From: Pseudomonas monsensis
GTDB lineage: Bacteria > Pseudomonadota > Gammaproteobacteria > Pseudomonadales > Pseudomonadaceae
DNA: 64,000 nucleotides
Direction: 5' to 3'
Assembly (NCBI RefSeq): GCF_014268495.2
Contig: NZ_CP077087.1
Location: 5,103,001 to 5,167,000, forward strand
Shown: one piece after another, positions 19,849-29,125 of the stretch
How the letters are laid out: each line of letters begins with the position of its first letter
How positions within the stretch are numbered: position 1 is the first letter of the stretch
Translations under genes and position numbers: made by a program
Notes under the pieces: model-generated
What the model saw: only the letters and a program-made list of their open reading frames with translations
Told to the model about the DNA's origin: nothing
The model's database searches: none

Positions 19849-21738
19849 ATGAACAAAAATCTGCGCTTCAGCCATAAAATTTTGCTTGCCGCCGCCCTCA
19901 TCGTCATCGCCGCCTTCGCCTCGTTCACGCTGTACAACGACTGGCTCCAGCGCAACGCGATCCGCGATGACCTGAAGAACTATCTCAACGAGATGGGCGA
20001 AGTCACTGCCGGCAATATCCAGACCTGGCTCAACGGCCGCATCCTGCTGATCGAAAACGCCGCCCAGAACATCGCCATCAACCCCGAGTCCGCCAACGTC
20101 GCCAGCCTGCTGGAACAGAAAACCCTGACGTCGACGTTCATGGCCACCTATCTGGGTGACGCCACCGGTCACTTCACCATTCGCCCGGATACGAAGATGC
20201 CGGACGGTTTCGACCCTCGGGTTCGTCCCTGGTACAAGGGCGCCGAGAGCAGCAGCACCTCGACCCTGACCGAACCATACATCGACGCGGCCACCGGCCA
20301 GTTGATCATTTCCATCGCCACCGCCTCGAAGAAGGCCGGCCAGAGCGTTGGCGTGGTCGGCGGCGATCTGAGCCTGCAATCGCTGGTCGACACCCTCGCC
20401 GCGCGGGATTTCGACGGCATGGGTTATGTGTTCCTGGTCAGCTCGGACGGCAAGATCCTCGTGCACCCGGACAAGGCACTGGTGATGAAATCACTGAAGG
20501 AAGCCTATCCCCAGGACACCCCGCGCATCAGCGGCGATTTCAGTGAAGTCACCGTCGATGGCAAGACCCGTATCGTGACCTTCGCGCCAATCAAAGGCCT
20601 GCCGTCGGTGAACTGGTACATCGGCCTGTCGGTGGACAAGGACAAGGCCTTCGCCATGCTCAGCCAGTTCCGCACCTCGGCAGTGATTGCGACCATCATT
20701 GCGGTGGCGATCATCATCGCCCTGCTCGGCATGCTGATCCGCCTGCTGATCCAGCCGCTGCACGTCATGACCCGCGCCATGGAAGACATCGCCGACGGCG
20801 AAGGCGACCTGACCAAACGGCTGACCATCGTCAATCACGATGAATTCGGTGTGCTGGGTACGGCGTTCAACCGTTTCGTCGAGCGTATTCATGGCTCGAT
20901 CCGCGAAGTGTCGTCGGCCACCGGACAGGTCAACGAGGTCGCGTTGCGCGTGGTCGCGGCGTCGAATTCGTCGATGTACAACTCCGATCAACAGGCTTCG
21001 CGCACCAGCAGCGTGGCCGCCGCGATCAACCAGCTCGGCGCCGCCGCCCAGGAAATCGCCCGCAACGCCGCGCAAGCCTCGAACCAGGCCAGCGACGCCC
21101 GTGGCCTCGCCGAAGACGGCCAACAAGTGGTCGATCGCAGCATCAAGGCAATGAATCAGCTGTCGAGCATGCTCAGCGCGTCGAGCAGCAACATCGAGTC
21201 GCTGAACAGCAAAACCGTGAACATCGGCCAGATTCTCGAAGTGATCACCAGCATTTCCCAGCAAACCAACCTGCTGGCGCTCAACGCCGCGATCGAAGCG
21301 GCGCGTGCCGGTGAGGCCGGCCGTGGCTTTGCCGTGGTGGCGGATGAAGTGCGCAACCTGGCGCACCGCACCCAGGAATCGGCGCAACAGGTGCAGACCA
21401 TGATCGAGGAGCTGCAAGTCGGTGCCCGCGAATCAGTGAGCACCATGAGCGACAGCCAGCGCCACAGTCAGGACAGCGTCGAGATTGCCAACCTCGCCGG
21501 GGAGCGACTGAACAGCGTGACTCAGCGCATTGGCGAGATCGACGGGATGAACCAGTCGGTGGCCACGGCGACCGAGGAGCAGACGGCGGTGGTGGAGTCG
21601 ATCAACGTCGACATCACCGAGATCAACACGCTGAACCAGGAAGGCGTGGAAAACCTGCAGGCAACGTTGCGCGCCTGTTCCGATCTGGAACAACAGGCTT
21701 CGCGGTTGAAGCAACTGGTCGGCAGTTTCCGCATCTAG
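19849..21738 (+). CDS. Methyl-accepting chemotaxis protein, amino-acid dCache type (Pct-like)
   Basis: 629-residue chemoreceptor. TM1 is at about 10-30, a periplasmic dCache sensor at about 35-275, TM2 near 280-302, then HAMP and a signalling domain with the conserved tip around NLLALNAAIEAARAGEAGRGFAVVADEVRNLA. The sensor carries the residues that define amino-acid binding dCache domains: Arg126, Trp128 and Tyr129 (RVRPWYKGA), Tyr144 (EPYIDAATGQ) and Asp173 (VVGGDLS), at the same spacing as PctA of P. aeruginosa. It should therefore detect L-amino acids. P. aeruginosa has pctA/pctB near purU and mvaT, which fits the neighbours here. There is no C-terminal CheR-binding pentapeptide; the chain ends VGSFRI. 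Confidence 0.94.
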   Translation: MNKNLRFSHKILLAAALIVIAAFASFTLYNDWLQRNAIRDDLKNYLNEMGEVTAGNIQTWLNGRILLIENAAQNIAINPESANVASLLEQKTLTSTFMATYLGDATGHFTIRPDTKMPDGFDPRVRPWYKGAESSSTSTLTEPYIDAATGQLIISIATASKKAGQSVGVVGGDLSLQSLVDTLAARDFDGMGYVFLVSSDGKILVHPDKALVMKSLKEAYPQDTPRISGDFSEVTVDGKTRIVTFAPIKGLPSVNWYIGLSVDKDKAFAMLSQFRTSAVIATIIAVAIIIALLGMLIRLLIQPLHVMTRAMEDIADGEGDLTKRLTIVNHDEFGVLGTAFNRFVERIHGSIREVSSATGQVNEVALRVVAASNSSMYNSDQQASRTSSVAAAINQLGAAAQEIARNAAQASNQASDARGLAEDGQQVVDRSIKAMNQLSSMLSASSSNIESLNSKTVNIGQILEVITSISQQTNLLALNAAIEAARAGEAGRGFAVVADEVRNLAHRTQESAQQVQTMIEELQVGARESVSTMSDSQRHSQDSVEIANLAGERLNSVTQRIGEIDGMNQSVATATEEQTAVVESINVDITEINTLNQEGVENLQATLRACSDLEQQASRLKQLVGSFRI

Positions 21739-21754
21739 CGTCTGCACGCCCCTC

Positions 21755-21827
21755 ATCGCCAGCAGGCTGGCTCACACATGGGATCTGCGTTATCGCAAAT
21801 CCCTGTGGAAACCCGCCTGCCAGCGAT
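21755..21827. repeat. REP pair, GCCAGC type
   Basis: An imperfect inverted pair, CATCGCCAGCAGGCTGGCTC and CGCCTGCCAGCGAT, on either side of about 25 bases. It belongs to a different Pseudomonas REP subtype from the pairs at 11397 and 13133. Confidence 0.75.
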
Positions 21828-21945
21828 TACGGACCGCAAAACACGGCAAAACTTCACTAACCGCCCCACCGCGCAATCCCGACCGAACATCTATTCTTGA
21901 TAAAGGTCAACCAAGGGAGTACCACGCAGCGGAGGGACAGTCACC

Positions 21946-23058
21946 GTGCACATCGCCGACATCACCATGTTCTACGCCCCGGCCAGCGGCGGCGTGCGAA
22001 CTTATCTGGATGCCAAACACCGCCGGCTGGGCGTTAAACCTGCAACTCGCCACAGCCTGCTGATCCCTGGCGCCCACTTCAGTGAACACGATGGTGTTTA
22101 CACGGTTCCCGCCCCCGCTCTGCCCTTTGGCAAAGGCTATCGTTTCCCGGTGCGGCTCGCGCCGTGGCGCGACGTCCTGCAGGATTTGCAGCCCGATCTG
22201 ATCGAAGTGGGCGATCCGTATCTGACCGCCTGGGCTGCCCTGGATGCGCGGCGGCAACTGGATGTGCCGGTGATCGGCTTTTATCACTCGGACCTGCCAC
22301 TGCTGGTCAGCAACCGCATGGGCCATTGGGTCACGCCGAATATCGAAGCCTATGTCACCCGGCTCTATGGCAACTTCGACCGGGTCCTGGCGCCGAGTCA
22401 GGTGATGGCCGACAAACTCATCGGCCTTGGGGTGCGCAATGTGTTCGTGCAACCGCTGGGCGTCGATTTGCAAACCTTCCATCCTGACGCCCGCGACCCC
22501 GGACTGCGCGCAGAACTGGGCATCGGTGAGGACACACGCCTGTTGATCTTCGCCGGGCGCGGCTCGAAAGAAAAAAACCTGCCGATCCTGCTCAAATGCA
22601 TGCAGCGCCTGGGCCCACGCTATCACTTGTTGCTGGTCGGCTCGTCAATGCCCGCCGGGGTGCCAGACAACGTCAGCGTGATCGACAGTTTCTGCCCGGC
22701 GGCGACCGTCGCGCGCCTGATGGCCAGCGCCGATGCGCTGTTGCATGCCGGCGATCAGGAAACCTTCGGTCTGGTGATCCTTGAAGCCATGGCCTGTGGC
22801 ATTCCGGTGGTGGCCGTGGCGGCCGGCGCTTTCACAGAGATCGTCAGCGAATCCTGCGGCCTGCTCTGTGCACCGAATAACCCGCAAGCCATGGCCAATG
22901 CCGTGCGCGAGCTGTTCAGTCGCGGCGCTGAAAAGCTCGGTCAGCAGGCACGCCAGCATGTAGAGCGGCATTACGCCTGGGACACGGTGGTCGACAGCCT
23001 GCTCGGGCACTATCACGCCGTGCTCGGCCACGCGCTGCCCAAGGTTGCCAATGGCTGA
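21946..23058 (+). CDS. Glycosyltransferase family 4
   Basis: 370-residue GT-B glycosyltransferase. The N-terminal acceptor half starts VHIADITMFYAPASGGVRTYLD with the Gly-rich loop. The C-terminal half has RLLIFAGRGSKEKNLPILLK and the EX7E motif in HAGDQETFGLVILEAMACGIPVVA, which binds the nucleotide-sugar. The start is GTG with GGAGG 9 bases upstream. The next gene overlaps its end by 8 bases and the third follows by a 4-base overlap, so these three act as a unit, plausibly in making and moving a glycolipid. Donor and acceptor are not known. Confidence 0.92.
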   Translation: MHIADITMFYAPASGGVRTYLDAKHRRLGVKPATRHSLLIPGAHFSEHDGVYTVPAPALPFGKGYRFPVRLAPWRDVLQDLQPDLIEVGDPYLTAWAALDARRQLDVPVIGFYHSDLPLLVSNRMGHWVTPNIEAYVTRLYGNFDRVLAPSQVMADKLIGLGVRNVFVQPLGVDLQTFHPDARDPGLRAELGIGEDTRLLIFAGRGSKEKNLPILLKCMQRLGPRYHLLLVGSSMPAGVPDNVSVIDSFCPAATVARLMASADALLHAGDQETFGLVILEAMACGIPVVAVAAGAFTEIVSESCGLLCAPNNPQAMANAVRELFSRGAEKLGQQARQHVERHYAWDTVVDSLLGHYHAVLGHALPKVANG

Positions 23059-23827
23059 GCCACTGAATCGTCCCGCCGTGTTACTGGTGCTGCACGACGT
23101 GGCACCGCAAACATGGGCGGATTACCAAGCGTTTGTCGAAGCCGTCGACGCCATGGGCGACGTGCCGATGACTTGGCTGGTCGTGCCGGATTTTCACCGC
23201 CGTAACGCGCTCGACGCCCATCCGGGGTTTTGTCGCTTGCTCAGCGAACGCGTTGCCCGTGGCGATGAACTGGCCCTGCACGGCTATTTCCATGACGACC
23301 AGGAACCCGGCCCGAGCACGCCGCGCGACTGGTTCATGCGTCGTCTCTACACCCATGAGGGCGAGTTCTATCAGTTGCCACACGAGGCCGCCCTCGCCCG
23401 CCTGCGTGCCGGCATTGCAACGTTCCAACGCCACGATTGGCCGCTGCACGGTTTTGTCGCCCCGGCGTGGCTGATGAGCGACGGCACCCGTCAGGCCTTG
23501 CGCGAATTGCCGCTGAGCTACACCAGTGATCCGCAACATCTCTATCGGTTGCCGGATTTCACCCCCATCGCTGCCCCGGGGCTGGTCTGGAGCGCGCGCA
23601 GTGCCTGGCGTCGGGGCGTGTCAAAAATAGTCAGTGCCCAGCGCGAACAGCGCTGGCGCCAGGCACCGGTGATTCGTCTAGGCTTGCACCCGGTGGACAT
23701 GCGCCACCCCTTCTCTCGGGATTACTGGCTGCACACCCTTGAACGACTGCTGGCTGAAGGACGAGTGCCAATGACCAAGATCGACTGGCTGACGCAACAG
23801 CGCCAGTGCCTGGAGCACGCCGCATGA
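23051..23827 (+). CDS. DUF2334 polysaccharide-deacetylase-like protein
   Basis: 258-residue protein of the NodB-like carbohydrate esterase fold. Metal-site motifs are readable as LLVLHDVAP (Asp), ELALHGYFHD (His-x3-His type) and RLGLHPVDMRHP. In this family the enzyme removes acetyl groups from sugars. It has no signal peptide, so it would act in the cytoplasm, consistent with modifying a precursor made by the overlapping glycosyltransferase. The ATG at 23051 lies inside the last codons of that gene. Confidence 0.87.
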   Translation: MAEPLNRPAVLLVLHDVAPQTWADYQAFVEAVDAMGDVPMTWLVVPDFHRRNALDAHPGFCRLLSERVARGDELALHGYFHDDQEPGPSTPRDWFMRRLYTHEGEFYQLPHEAALARLRAGIATFQRHDWPLHGFVAPAWLMSDGTRQALRELPLSYTSDPQHLYRLPDFTPIAAPGLVWSARSAWRRGVSKIVSAQREQRWRQAPVIRLGLHPVDMRHPFSRDYWLHTLERLLAEGRVPMTKIDWLTQQRQCLEHAA

Positions 23828-24819
23828 GCCGCGGCATTCTGTTGTTGATCGGCTTGCTCGCGGCGCTGCTGATCCCTGTCGTGCTTGGCGGCAGCGACAC
23901 CTGGGCGCGCCTGCAAAGCTTTCCGCTGAACTGGTTGCTGATCATGTTCGGCATGATTCTGCTGTGCTGGGGGATCAACACCCTGCGCCTGAGGCTGTTG
24001 CTCGGCGATCAACGGGAGCGCGTCACACCGCTGAAGAGTCTGGGGGTGGTGATGGCCGCCGAATTCGCCTACTGCGCCACCCCCGGCGGCAGCGGCGGAC
24101 CGCTGACGATCATGGCGCTGCTGGCCCGCTGCGGGGTACGCCCGGCCCGTGGCAGCGCGGTGTTTGCGATGGATCAGTTGAGCGACTTGCTGTTCTTTCT
24201 CTGCGCCCTGAGCGCGATTCTGATCTACGCGTTGTTTCAGCACCTCAGCGATCGCCTGGAGTGGCTGCTGATCGTCAGCGCGGTTTCCCTGTTCGGCGGC
24301 CTGCTCAGTTGCGTCGTCCTGGCGCGCTACCATCGCCGCTTGATTCGCCTGAGCGGACGCCTGCTCGCCGGCATGAATGTCCAGCACCGAACACGCCGGC
24401 GCTGGGCGCGCAAACTCCTGCACTTTCTCGCGGCGTTCATCGACACGCTGAAACTGCCGACACAGACCTTGATCAAGGTTTTCGCCCTGACCTGCGTGCA
24501 TTGGCTGCTGCGCTACAGCGTGCTGTATCTGGCCCTGCGCGGGCTGGGCGCGGACCTGCAGTGGGCGTGGAGTTTTCTGGTACAGATGCTGTCGCTGGGT
24601 GCCGGGCAGTTCAGCCTGTTACCCGGCGGCGCGGGCGCTGCGGAGTTGACCTCGGCGGCACTGTTGACGCCCATGGTCGGCAAATCCACCGCCGCGGCAG
24701 CGATCCTGATCTGGCGGGTGGTGACGTATTACTTCTATTTGCTGGTGGGTGGGCCGGTGTTTCTGTTGATGTTGGGGCGGCCGCTGTTGCGCAAGTTGAT
24801 GAAGGTGTCGCAGACGTAA
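23824..24819 (+). CDS. Lysylphosphatidylglycerol-synthase-like flippase (UPF0104/YbhN)
   Basis: 331-residue integral membrane protein with about eight helices (for example 5-21, 33-50, 120-140, 150-172, 223-245 and 290-320). The family signature is AAEFAYCATPGGSGGPLTIMALLARCG and later FSLLPGGAGAAELTSAALL, the paired Pro-Gly-Gly segments of the MprF flippase-type domain. The aminoacyl transferase domain of MprF is absent. It probably moves a lipid-linked product across the inner membrane. It begins with an ATGA overlap to the deacetylase gene. Confidence 0.9.
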   Translation: MSRGILLLIGLLAALLIPVVLGGSDTWARLQSFPLNWLLIMFGMILLCWGINTLRLRLLLGDQRERVTPLKSLGVVMAAEFAYCATPGGSGGPLTIMALLARCGVRPARGSAVFAMDQLSDLLFFLCALSAILIYALFQHLSDRLEWLLIVSAVSLFGGLLSCVVLARYHRRLIRLSGRLLAGMNVQHRTRRRWARKLLHFLAAFIDTLKLPTQTLIKVFALTCVHWLLRYSVLYLALRGLGADLQWAWSFLVQMLSLGAGQFSLLPGGAGAAELTSAALLTPMVGKSTAAAAILIWRVVTYYFYLLVGGPVFLLMLGRPLLRKLMKVSQT

Positions 24820-24848
24820 AAAGATCACAGACTCCGGCAGCGCTCTTT

Positions 24849-25025
24849 TCAGCGTCTGGAATCTGAATCGTCGGATTCTTCCTTTAACTGCTCCCACAAC
24901 TCGGCAGCCCCGGGAAACTCCGTACCATCCTCCGGGCTCATATCCTCCGGGTCATAGCGGCTCAGACAACCTTCGCCCAATGTGGCGGGCGCTTTGGAAG
25001 TGGCTTTGTCCAGTGGATCGCTCAT
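24849..25025 (-). CDS. Small acidic conserved protein, unknown function
   Basis: 58-residue soluble protein: MSDPLDKATSKAPATLGEGC at the start, then an acidic middle (RYDPEDMSPEDGTEFPGAAELWEQLKEES). It is rich in Asp/Glu and Pro with no known motif. The second of two ATGs is preferred because GAGGA lies 7 bases before it. I believe similar proteins occur widely in pseudomonads, but no function is known to me. It lies downstream of purU on the same strand, after a hairpin. Confidence 0.7.
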   Translation of the reverse strand: MSDPLDKATSKAPATLGEGCLSRYDPEDMSPEDGTEFPGAAELWEQLKEESDDSDSRR

Positions 25026-25068
25026 CAGCATGTCCTCGGGTCGGAAACGGCGAAGGGGCCTGAATGAA

Positions 25069-25102
25069 GAAGGGCCTGAGCGATTGAACGCCCAGGCCCT
25101 TC
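25069..25102 (-). terminator. Probable terminator of purU
   Basis: A perfect 10-base stem (GAAGGGCCTG / CAGGCCCTTC) lies 26 bases after the purU stop and is followed on the minus strand by TTCATTC. The T run is weak. Confidence 0.6.
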
Positions 25103-25127
25103 AGAATTCAAGCGCACGTGCGTTCGA

Positions 25128-25976
25128 TCAGAACACCACGGTCTTGTTGCCGTGCACCAGCACGCGATCTTCGAGGTGATAACGCAAGCCACGGGCCAGC
25201 ACCATCTTCTCGACATCGCGACCGAAACGCACCATGTCTTCGATGCTGTCGCTGTGGCTGACGCGGACCACGTCCTGCTCGATGATCGGGCCGGCATCCA
25301 GCTCTTCGGTCACGTAGTGGCAGGTCGCACCGATCAGTTTCACCCCACGCAGGGAAGCCTGGTGGTACGGCTTGGCACCGACGAACGATGGCAGGAAGCT
25401 GTGGTGAATGTTGATCACCTTGTGCGCATATTCGCGGCACAGTTCCGGCGGCAGAATCTGCATGTAGCGCGCCAGCACCACCACCTCGGCATCGTGCTGT
25501 TTGACCAGGCGCGACACTTCGGCGAACGCCGGTTGCTTGTCCTGCGGATTGACCGGGACATGGTAATAAGGAATGCCGTGCCACTCGACCATGCTGCGCA
25601 AGTCGTCGTGGTTGGAAATCACGCAAGAGATTTCGCAATCCAGTTCATCGCTGTGCCAGCGATGCAGCAGGTCGGCCAGGCAGTGGGATTCGCGGCTGGC
25701 CATGAGCACCACGCGCTTTTTCTGCTCGGTGTCGGTGATGCGCCAGTCCATCGAGAACTCTTCGGCGATTGGCGCAAACTTCTCGCGCAATACTTCAATA
25801 CCGAAGGGCAGCGAATCGGCACGAATTTCGTGACGCATGAAAAACCAGCCGATCTGATTGTCGGAGTGGTGGCTCGCTTCAGTGATCCAGCCGTTGTGGG
25901 ACGCCAGAAAGTTACTGACTTTGGCAACGATGCCAACGCGGTCCGGGCAAGAGATCACCAGCCGATAGGTGCGCAT
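25128..25976 (-). CDS. purU: Formyltetrahydrofolate deformylase
   Basis: 282-residue PurU, which hydrolyses 10-formyl-THF to formate and THF and so balances one-carbon pools. An N-terminal ACT domain (RLVISCPDRVGIVAKVSNFLASHNG, about residues 4-28) is followed by the formyltransferase-like domain, with CVISNHDDLRSMV (catalytic Asn-His), INIHHSFLPSF and GATCHYVTEELDAGPII (catalytic Asp). The ATG at 25976 gives the usual length; the frame is open for 12 codons upstream. The order purU, mvaT, sbcB is the one I recall from P. aeruginosa. Confidence 0.96.
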   Translation of the reverse strand: MRTYRLVISCPDRVGIVAKVSNFLASHNGWITEASHHSDNQIGWFFMRHEIRADSLPFGIEVLREKFAPIAEEFSMDWRITDTEQKKRVVLMASRESHCLADLLHRWHSDELDCEISCVISNHDDLRSMVEWHGIPYYHVPVNPQDKQPAFAEVSRLVKQHDAEVVVLARYMQILPPELCREYAHKVINIHHSFLPSFVGAKPYHQASLRGVKLIGATCHYVTEELDAGPIIEQDVVRVSHSDSIEDMVRFGRDVEKMVLARGLRYHLEDRVLVHGNKTVVF

Positions 25977-26312
25977 GAGGGGGAAACTCCAGAACTTCGC
26001 AAAGGCCGCCATTCTAGCGACTGCGCAGGAAAACTGCAGTATTGATGACCGTTACCGTGGCTGCCGCTCCGAATTACGGCTTTTTGACGGAATGATTCGT
26101 CAGGACAGTGGCGCACCGATGGCCTGGTTGATCAGGCAACTGTGAATATCTGTGATGACTGCATCACACTATTTAACGGGGCATTCAATTTATCGCTAAC
26201 TCTTGTAACTAAATTAAATAAAAAGTCCGGTTAAATGTTTACTTGATGAAACAGCCTGACTATTATTGCCGCACTGTCCCCTGTCATTCAGCACTCTACT
26301 AAGGTAGTAATC
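25977..26312. other. A/T-rich region upstream of mvaT
   Basis: 336 bases between divergent purU and mvaT. The 26140-26240 part is markedly A/T-rich for this genome (for example TTAACTCTTGTAACTAAATTAAAT-like sequence broken by few G/C), which is what MvaT itself prefers to bind. Self-repression of mvaT from here is a reasonable inference. No gene or repeat is seen. Confidence 0.55.
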
Positions 26313-26690
26313 ATGTCCTTGATCAACGAATATCGCGCCACCGAAGAAGCAATCAAAGAGCTGCAAGCCCGTTTGAAGAACCTGTCGCAAGACGACAAAC
26401 TGCAAGCCGAGCTGGAATTCGAAGGCAAACTGCGCACCCTGATGGGCGAATACTCCAAATCCCTGCGCGACATCATCGCACTGCTGGATCCGGATGCAAA
26501 AACCAAGGCACCACGTGGCGGTGCAGTAAAAACTACTGGCACCAAGCGTGCACGCAAAGTTAAACAATACAAAAACCCGCACAATGGCGAAGTCATCGAA
26601 ACCAAAGGTGGCAACCACAAAACTCTGAAAGAGTGGAAAGCCAAGTGGGGCGGCGACGTGGTTGAAGGTTGGGCTACCCTGCTGGGCTAA
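26313..26690 (+). CDS. mvaT: MvaT-family H-NS-like global regulator
   Basis: 125-residue xenogeneic silencer. The N-terminal coiled coil for dimer and higher-order assembly is MSLINEYRATEEAIKELQARL and the following 40 residues. A linker and the C-terminal A/T-hook-like DNA-binding domain follow (KQYKNPHNGEVIETKGGNHKTLKEWKAKWG, about residues 88-117, matching the MvaT consensus). MvaT binds A/T-rich and foreign DNA. A strong terminator follows. It could be the MvaV paralogue, but the purU-sbcB context favours MvaT. Confidence 0.95.
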   Translation: MSLINEYRATEEAIKELQARLKNLSQDDKLQAELEFEGKLRTLMGEYSKSLRDIIALLDPDAKTKAPRGGAVKTTGTKRARKVKQYKNPHNGEVIETKGGNHKTLKEWKAKWGGDVVEGWATLLG

Positions 26691-26720
26691 GCCGCAATGC
26701 CTTCGCAGAGCAATCCGCGA

Positions 26721-26755
26721 AAAAAATAACGCCAGCGAATGCTGGCGTTTTTTTA
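26721..26755. terminator. Bidirectional terminator between mvaT and sbcB
   Basis: The stem AACGCCAGC / GCTGGCGTT with loop GAAT is flanked by AAAAAAT on the left and TTTTTTT on the right, so it can end both converging transcripts. Confidence 0.92.
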
Positions 26756-26787
26756 TGTGCGTTTTTCAGAGCCGGTCATGTTCGTTT

Positions 26788-28218
26788 TCAAAGATCCAAA
26801 CGTTTGCGTAATGCCTGGACATAATTCTGCCATTGATTGAGCACCTCTTTCTGACTCGCCGTCGCACTATGCATCCATTCGTCGGCCGCCTCTGTAAAAG
26901 ATGCCAAGGTATTCGGAGCGCCCCATTCCGGCGCAGACAAACGCTGCTGACAAAATATCCGCCAGCGTTCTTGCTCTTCAGAATTCAACGTATCGGGAAA
27001 GTTGCGCGCTCGATATCGAAAGAGCAATTCGGGCAAACGTTCATCATCGAAAGGCCATTGCTCTTGCGCTAGTTGAGCAGGGTCAGCGCTTCTGACTTGC
27101 TCACATAGACGTCGATCGCGGTCACCGATAAATCCGTCGTACAACTGTTGCTCCGGATCTTCGCTGGGGATGAAATCTTCGCTGGCATAAATGGCCGCGA
27201 CTTTATCTTTCCAAACTTGTTGTGCGTCAGTTAGTCGCAGTGCTCGTGCCTGATACAACGCCATGTCCAGCCCCAGACGCTGCTGATCTTCGCCACGCAA
27301 CACCGCCAGGGGCGCGACCACCGGGCAACGATTGATGTGAATCAGCTTGAGCGGCACCGGCAGTTGGCCTTCGGGCAAATCGTCACGACGGGTGTACAGC
27401 CGCTGGCGCAGGGTCTGCGCGTCAAGATCGAGCAAGCCCTGCGGATCGAGGTGCAGATCGCAGACGATCAAGGCATTGCGATTCTTCGGGTGCCAGGCCA
27501 GTGGCAGCACCACACCGACGTAACTGCGCGCCGCCGAGAAGCGCCCGGACACATGCACCAAAGGCTGTAACAGGCGAATCTGATCCATCACCTTCTGCTT
27601 GCTGCGCAACTGAAACAGCCAGTCATAGAGTTTTGGCTGCTTCTCACGGATCAAGCGCGCTAGGGCGATGGTCGCGCGCACGTCGGACAACGCTTCGTGG
27701 GCATGCCCGTGATCAATGTGATTGGCGGCGGTCAGGCGTTCGAGCTTGAGGGTCACCCGGCCTTCGTCATCGGTCGGCCAGACCAGACCGTCGGGGCGCA
27801 AGGCATAGGCCGCACGCACCACATCAATCAGATCCCAGCGACTGTTCCCGCCCTGCCACTCGCGGGCATAGGGGTCGAAGAAATTGCGATACAGACTGTA
27901 ACGCGTCATCTCATCATCGAAACGCAGGGTGTTGTAACCCGCGCCACACGTGCCTGGCGCAGCAAGCTGCGCGTGCACGCGGGTCATGAAATCGGCTTCG
28001 CTCAAGCCCTGTTCGGCGAGCTGGCTCGGGGTGATACCGGTGATGGCACAGGCGGCCGGATGCGGCAGGATGTCTTCGCTGGGCTGGCAGTAGAGGTTGA
28101 CCGGCTCGTCGATTTCGTTGAGCGCGTGGTCAGTGCGAATCCCCGCCACCTGCAACGGGCGATCGCTACGGGGATTGATGCCAGTGGTTTCGTAGTCGTA
28201 CCAGAAGATAGAAGTCAC
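26788..28218 (-). CDS. sbcB: Exodeoxyribonuclease I
   Basis: 476-residue 3'-5' single-strand exonuclease of the DnaQ superfamily, used in repair and recombination. Exo I is IFWYDYETTG (Asp-x-Glu), Exo II lies around CGAGYNTLRFDDEM, and Exo III is HEALSDVRATIALA. The SH3-like and C-terminal helical domains of ExoI follow (YVGVVLPLAWHPKNRNALIVCDL). Length is the same as the E. coli enzyme (475). Confidence 0.96.
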   Translation of the reverse strand: MTSIFWYDYETTGINPRSDRPLQVAGIRTDHALNEIDEPVNLYCQPSEDILPHPAACAITGITPSQLAEQGLSEADFMTRVHAQLAAPGTCGAGYNTLRFDDEMTRYSLYRNFFDPYAREWQGGNSRWDLIDVVRAAYALRPDGLVWPTDDEGRVTLKLERLTAANHIDHGHAHEALSDVRATIALARLIREKQPKLYDWLFQLRSKQKVMDQIRLLQPLVHVSGRFSAARSYVGVVLPLAWHPKNRNALIVCDLHLDPQGLLDLDAQTLRQRLYTRRDDLPEGQLPVPLKLIHINRCPVVAPLAVLRGEDQQRLGLDMALYQARALRLTDAQQVWKDKVAAIYASEDFIPSEDPEQQLYDGFIGDRDRRLCEQVRSADPAQLAQEQWPFDDERLPELLFRYRARNFPDTLNSEEQERWRIFCQQRLSAPEWGAPNTLASFTEAADEWMHSATASQKEVLNQWQNYVQALRKRLDL

Positions 28219-28399
28219 GGGCGGTTCCTGAACTGAAGATCGGCGAAGTCTAGGCGTTCAACTGCGGTCGCGGCCAGCCTCGCGTCATTCAGGCACCCTG
28301 CGACACACGATGTGCAATACATAGTTATGTCGTTTTCCCCCGAGAGACTGCTAGCATCGGACTCACTCGCACCCCGAACAGGCGAACATCAGGTAGCCC

Positions 28400-29125
28400 A
28401 TGCTCGAGCCTACAGCACTGCCAAGGAAAGCACCGCTGACCCCGCCGCTGGATACGCGGTATCAGGTCGAAACGCCGGAAGGCATCGACCTGCCATTGCG
28501 CCCGGCCGGGTTGATGGTGCGGGCCGTGGCCTTCACGATCGATCTGGGCATTCGCGGCGCGATCATGGCCGTGCTGTTTATCGCTCTGGCGTTTCTCGGC
28601 AAGCTCGGCATGGGTCTGGGCTCGCTGCTACTGTTTGCGATCAGCTGGTGGTACATGGTGCTGTTCGAAGTGTTGCGTCAGGGCCGCTCACCGGGCAAAC
28701 AGTGGATGGGCCTGCGCGTGGTGCACGACGACGGTACGCCCGTCGGCTGGTCGGCTTCGCTGCTGCGCAACCTGCTGCGCTTCGTCGATCTGCTGCCGTT
28801 CGGCTACTTCCTCGGCGCCATCAGTTGCCTGCAACACCCGACCTTCAAACGGCTTGGCGATATGGCAGCGGGCACGCTGGTGGTCTACAGCGAGCGGCCA
28901 CTGACTCGCCCGCCATTGCCGAGCGCCGAACCTCGTCGATCGCCCATTGCCCTCAGCCTCAACGAACAACGCGCCATCCTCGGTTTTGCCGAACGTCAGG
29001 GCGAGTTGTCAGTGTCGCGGGTCAATGAACTGGCAGCATTGCTGGCCCAGCCACTGCATATCTCCGCGCCGAAGGCAGTCGCGGAACTCAATGGCATCGC
29101 CCGTGGCTTGTTGGGGCCGACATGA
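28400..29125 (+). CDS. RDD-family membrane protein
   Basis: 241-residue protein with an RDD domain at about residues 33-165: RAVAFTIDLGIRGAIMAVLF (the Arg and Asp in the first helix), a second helix near 70-95 and GDMAAGTLVVYSERP at its end. The last 60 residues are soluble. Function is unknown; RDD proteins are often transport-like. It opens a six-gene operon. Confidence 0.88.
   Translation: MLEPTALPRKAPLTPPLDTRYQVETPEGIDLPLRPAGLMVRAVAFTIDLGIRGAIMAVLFIALAFLGKLGMGLGSLLLFAISWWYMVLFEVLRQGRSPGKQWMGLRVVHDDGTPVGWSASLLRNLLRFVDLLPFGYFLGAISCLQHPTFKRLGDMAAGTLVVYSERPLTRPPLPSAEPRRSPIALSLNEQRAILGFAERQGELSVSRVNELAALLAQPLHISAPKAVAELNGIARGLLGPT

Noticed and set aside
28260..28399. A gene between sbcB and the RDD gene
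   Set aside because: An open frame begins there but runs out of frame through the RDD gene and has no family features.
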